Program-made: the position numbers and the translations under genes
The notes under the pieces: model-generated
What the model saw: the letters and a program-made list of their open reading frames with translations, nothing else
Databases searched by the model: none
What the model was told of the DNA's origin: nothing
In this document: positions 62,299-64,000 of the stretch, piece by piece
Numbering within the stretch: position 1 is the stretch's first letter
How the letters are laid out: every line of letters begins with the position of its first letter
NCBI GenBank assembly: GCA_933228895.1
Contig: OW121846.1
Span: forward strand, 74,412,064 to 74,476,063
DNA: 64,000 bases
From: Platycnemis pennipes
Lineage: Eukaryota > Arthropoda > Insecta > Odonata > Platycnemididae
Direction: 5' to 3'

Positions 62299-63117
62299 CT
62301 GAAACAAAGCAAAGTAAGATTAATAAAATATGTATAAATAAAGTGTTTTGAAACATTATAAAATGCAGAGCTAATAGTAACACAATATACTACTACCTTT
62401 AATTATTCAGCATACACTCAATGACACAAACATGCATGACCTCAACTTTTTTCAAATGTTATGGATGTGTCAAATACAAATTAATATGCAACAATACCTT
62501 TTGATTAGCCATAAAATATTTTCTTCACTAACAAAGCCACACCATTCCAATATCTGTTTTAGTACTCTAAGCAGATCCATGATTTTGTCACTTCGATATC
62601 ATTAACAATGGGTCATAAACCCTGAGGTATATAATGAGTTTCAAGAGCTAAGAATCATAATACTGCCATCAATAATCAAAATACTTTAGCAGATACTCTT
62701 TAAGTGTTGGGATTAATGGTATGCTCTGAGACTGGACTTCTCCAGGGGTATGAACCAGTGATTTCTTTCGTGTTTTTTTTGTGATTGTTGATTAGAAATA
62801 CAGATTCTGATGATTGAATCATGAACTATTCATTATACAGTCCACTTATTATTTTTCTACCTGCAACCTGCCGGAACACTAAGAATGGAGTAAAAATATG
62901 CATCTAGCCCTAAAAAAAATTTTATGTGAAACAATTAAATTTTTACACAGATATGCACATATGCCGAAGCATGTGTGCACATCTGTGTACTACAGGTTTT
63001 AAATAAGTTACCCAGAAGGGACTGCACCACCAATTTGAAAGCAATAATTTTTTGTGAAGCAGAATGCAAGTTGCTATGCTATTTTTCAGTGGTTTGGCTC
63101 AATATGCATTAGATATG
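62299..63117 (-). other. Plastin intron, nothing recognised
   Basis: AT-rich intronic sequence upstream of the CH2 exon, with no gene, repeat pair or terminal repeat recognised. Confidence 0.5.
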
Positions 63118-63543
63118 CTATGATACTTTTACATCAGCACTTACAGCAATTGCAATTTTAATCCAATAGAGGACTATTACTATCCTTACAATCATAAATT
63201 CTTGTGAGTCTTCTCGGAATTCCCACTGTGTCAGTAGCTCGGATGCTGACATTTTAATGACTAACTCTACTATCATTCTCAGGGTGTATAAGAATAATGG
63301 TTCAGTTAGACCACTTGTGTATTCATTTAAGCAGTCAACCAATGCCTGTCAAACTAAATATAAAAATCACATTCACACAGTGTACAATAGGGTGTCTCAT
63401 TTTGACACTTTATTCTCAAAGCGAAATGTAATAGTGGGCAAAAGTAGCCCTCCCACATGGCCATTACAGATACAGCTTTTTTCCCAAATCGGATAATATC
63501 TTCTGTGAGAATTTTTTCCTCCAAGTTTGGAAATTTTGACTGA
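63118..63543 (-). other. Possible relic of an unrecognised coding sequence in the plastin intron
   Basis: On the minus strand a stretch after GTTGTTTTCAG (AG near 63,543) reads SKFPNLEEKILTEDIIRFGK, then KAVSVMAMWEGYFCPLLHFA and a Cys-containing segment. A further open frame (63,342-63,118) contains CLNEYTSGLTEPLFLYTLRM and SASELLTQWEFREDS. None of this matches plastin. The residue composition looks protein-like, but no family was recognised and stops separate the two parts. It may be a decayed DNA-transposon protein or a chance frame. Confidence 0.3.
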
Positions 63544-64000
63544 AAACAACAATAATGTTATTAATTTGTTTCAATTCAACTGACCATATTTTTGTGTAAG
63601 GAGATGTAACTTGTGATGAAAAATGACATTCAATCCTCACTATGCCAGCTATATGCCCCTGAGAGGGCAAGGGATACCTCTCTGGGGCTGGAAAATGGGG
63701 CTGATTCATTACAATTAAGTGGTTGTGCAGCTTCCAGCCAACAATGCTTGCCAAGCGACCCAACGTCCACTACGTGGAGGTGGATGTACCTCAGGCTCCT
63801 CTGCCAACCCTACTCAACCAACCAACAATATGCAGAAGCAGAGTATCCCATATGCCACCAAAACTTATCCTAACCAGTGAAACACTAATATAATGATATA
63901 AACAGGAAAAGACTGGAACAAGGAAGAAGAGCAGGAAACAGGGATCACAAAAAAGGTTTAACTGGTGAACTGGTTATTGGTGAAGAGGGTGGAAAGACTA
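63544..64000. other. Window end, no gene recognised
   Basis: Somewhat less AT-rich sequence with overlapping short frames on both strands, no recognisable motif, and no plastin exon. The next upstream plastin exon, covering the middle of CH2, was not found here. Confidence 0.45.

Overview
This window looks like eukaryotic, most likely arthropod (probably insect), genomic DNA. The basis is an intron-containing plastin/fimbrin gene with canonical GT-AG introns, AT-rich introns, a Penelope-like retroelement, a Tigger/pogo DNA transposon, tRNA-derived SINEs with target-site duplications, a LINE tail, and a very large satellite array. There are no operons and no bacterial features. The organism assignment is an inference from these families, not a database match.

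Positions 1-44,957 (about 70% of the window) are one unbroken satellite array that runs off the left edge. The monomers are 19-20 bp variants of GTCATTTTATCACTGGCCCT. A common higher-order unit is seven monomers (about 138 bp), and these are assembled into much longer units. Three successive ~5.1-5.3 kb copies fill 1-14,150. A near-perfect ~13 kb palindrome occupies about 14,995-28,155 with its centre at 21,587/21,588. Mixed-orientation tandem blocks of about 3.85 kb and 1.95 kb fill 30,356-42,350. A compositionally distinct block with almost only 20-bp monomers and a 140-bp sub-repeat fills 42,353-44,957. The array changes strand 13 times, and two junction sequences recur. No gene was found in the array; its open frames are a by-product of the monomer length.

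Positions 44,971-64,000 are ordinary intron/intergenic DNA carrying the 3' half of a plastin (fimbrin) gene on the minus strand. Six coding exons (62,298-62,085; 60,549-60,411; 57,415-57,276; 57,034-56,883; 56,581-56,480; 52,572-52,402) join in phase to encode the C-terminal 305 residues: the end of CH2, CH3 and CH4. The N-terminal EF hands, CH1 and most of CH2 must lie to the right of the window. A ~1.76 kb segment carrying two of these exons and a Penelope-like relic (55,286-57,053) is repeated at 44,971-46,730, directly against the satellite edge and beyond the gene's stop codon. That repeat gives two intact but apparently orphan exons.

Mobile elements sit between and around the exons. They are two SINEs (46,934-47,273; 58,520-58,856), a Penelope-type RT remnant (~47,395-47,560), a 1,656-bp Tigger-like element with a dead transposase (49,658-51,313), a 186-bp foldback element with a 14-bp target-site duplication and a hammerhead-like core (53,291-53,476), Penelope-like 3' ends (45,0xx and 55,2xx), two MITEs (57,519-57,771; 58,160-58,450) and a LINE C-terminal fragment (61,285-61,880). 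The most interesting signals are the 13-kb satellite palindrome and the strand-switching architecture, followed by the orphan plastin exon duplication and the ribozyme-like foldback element.
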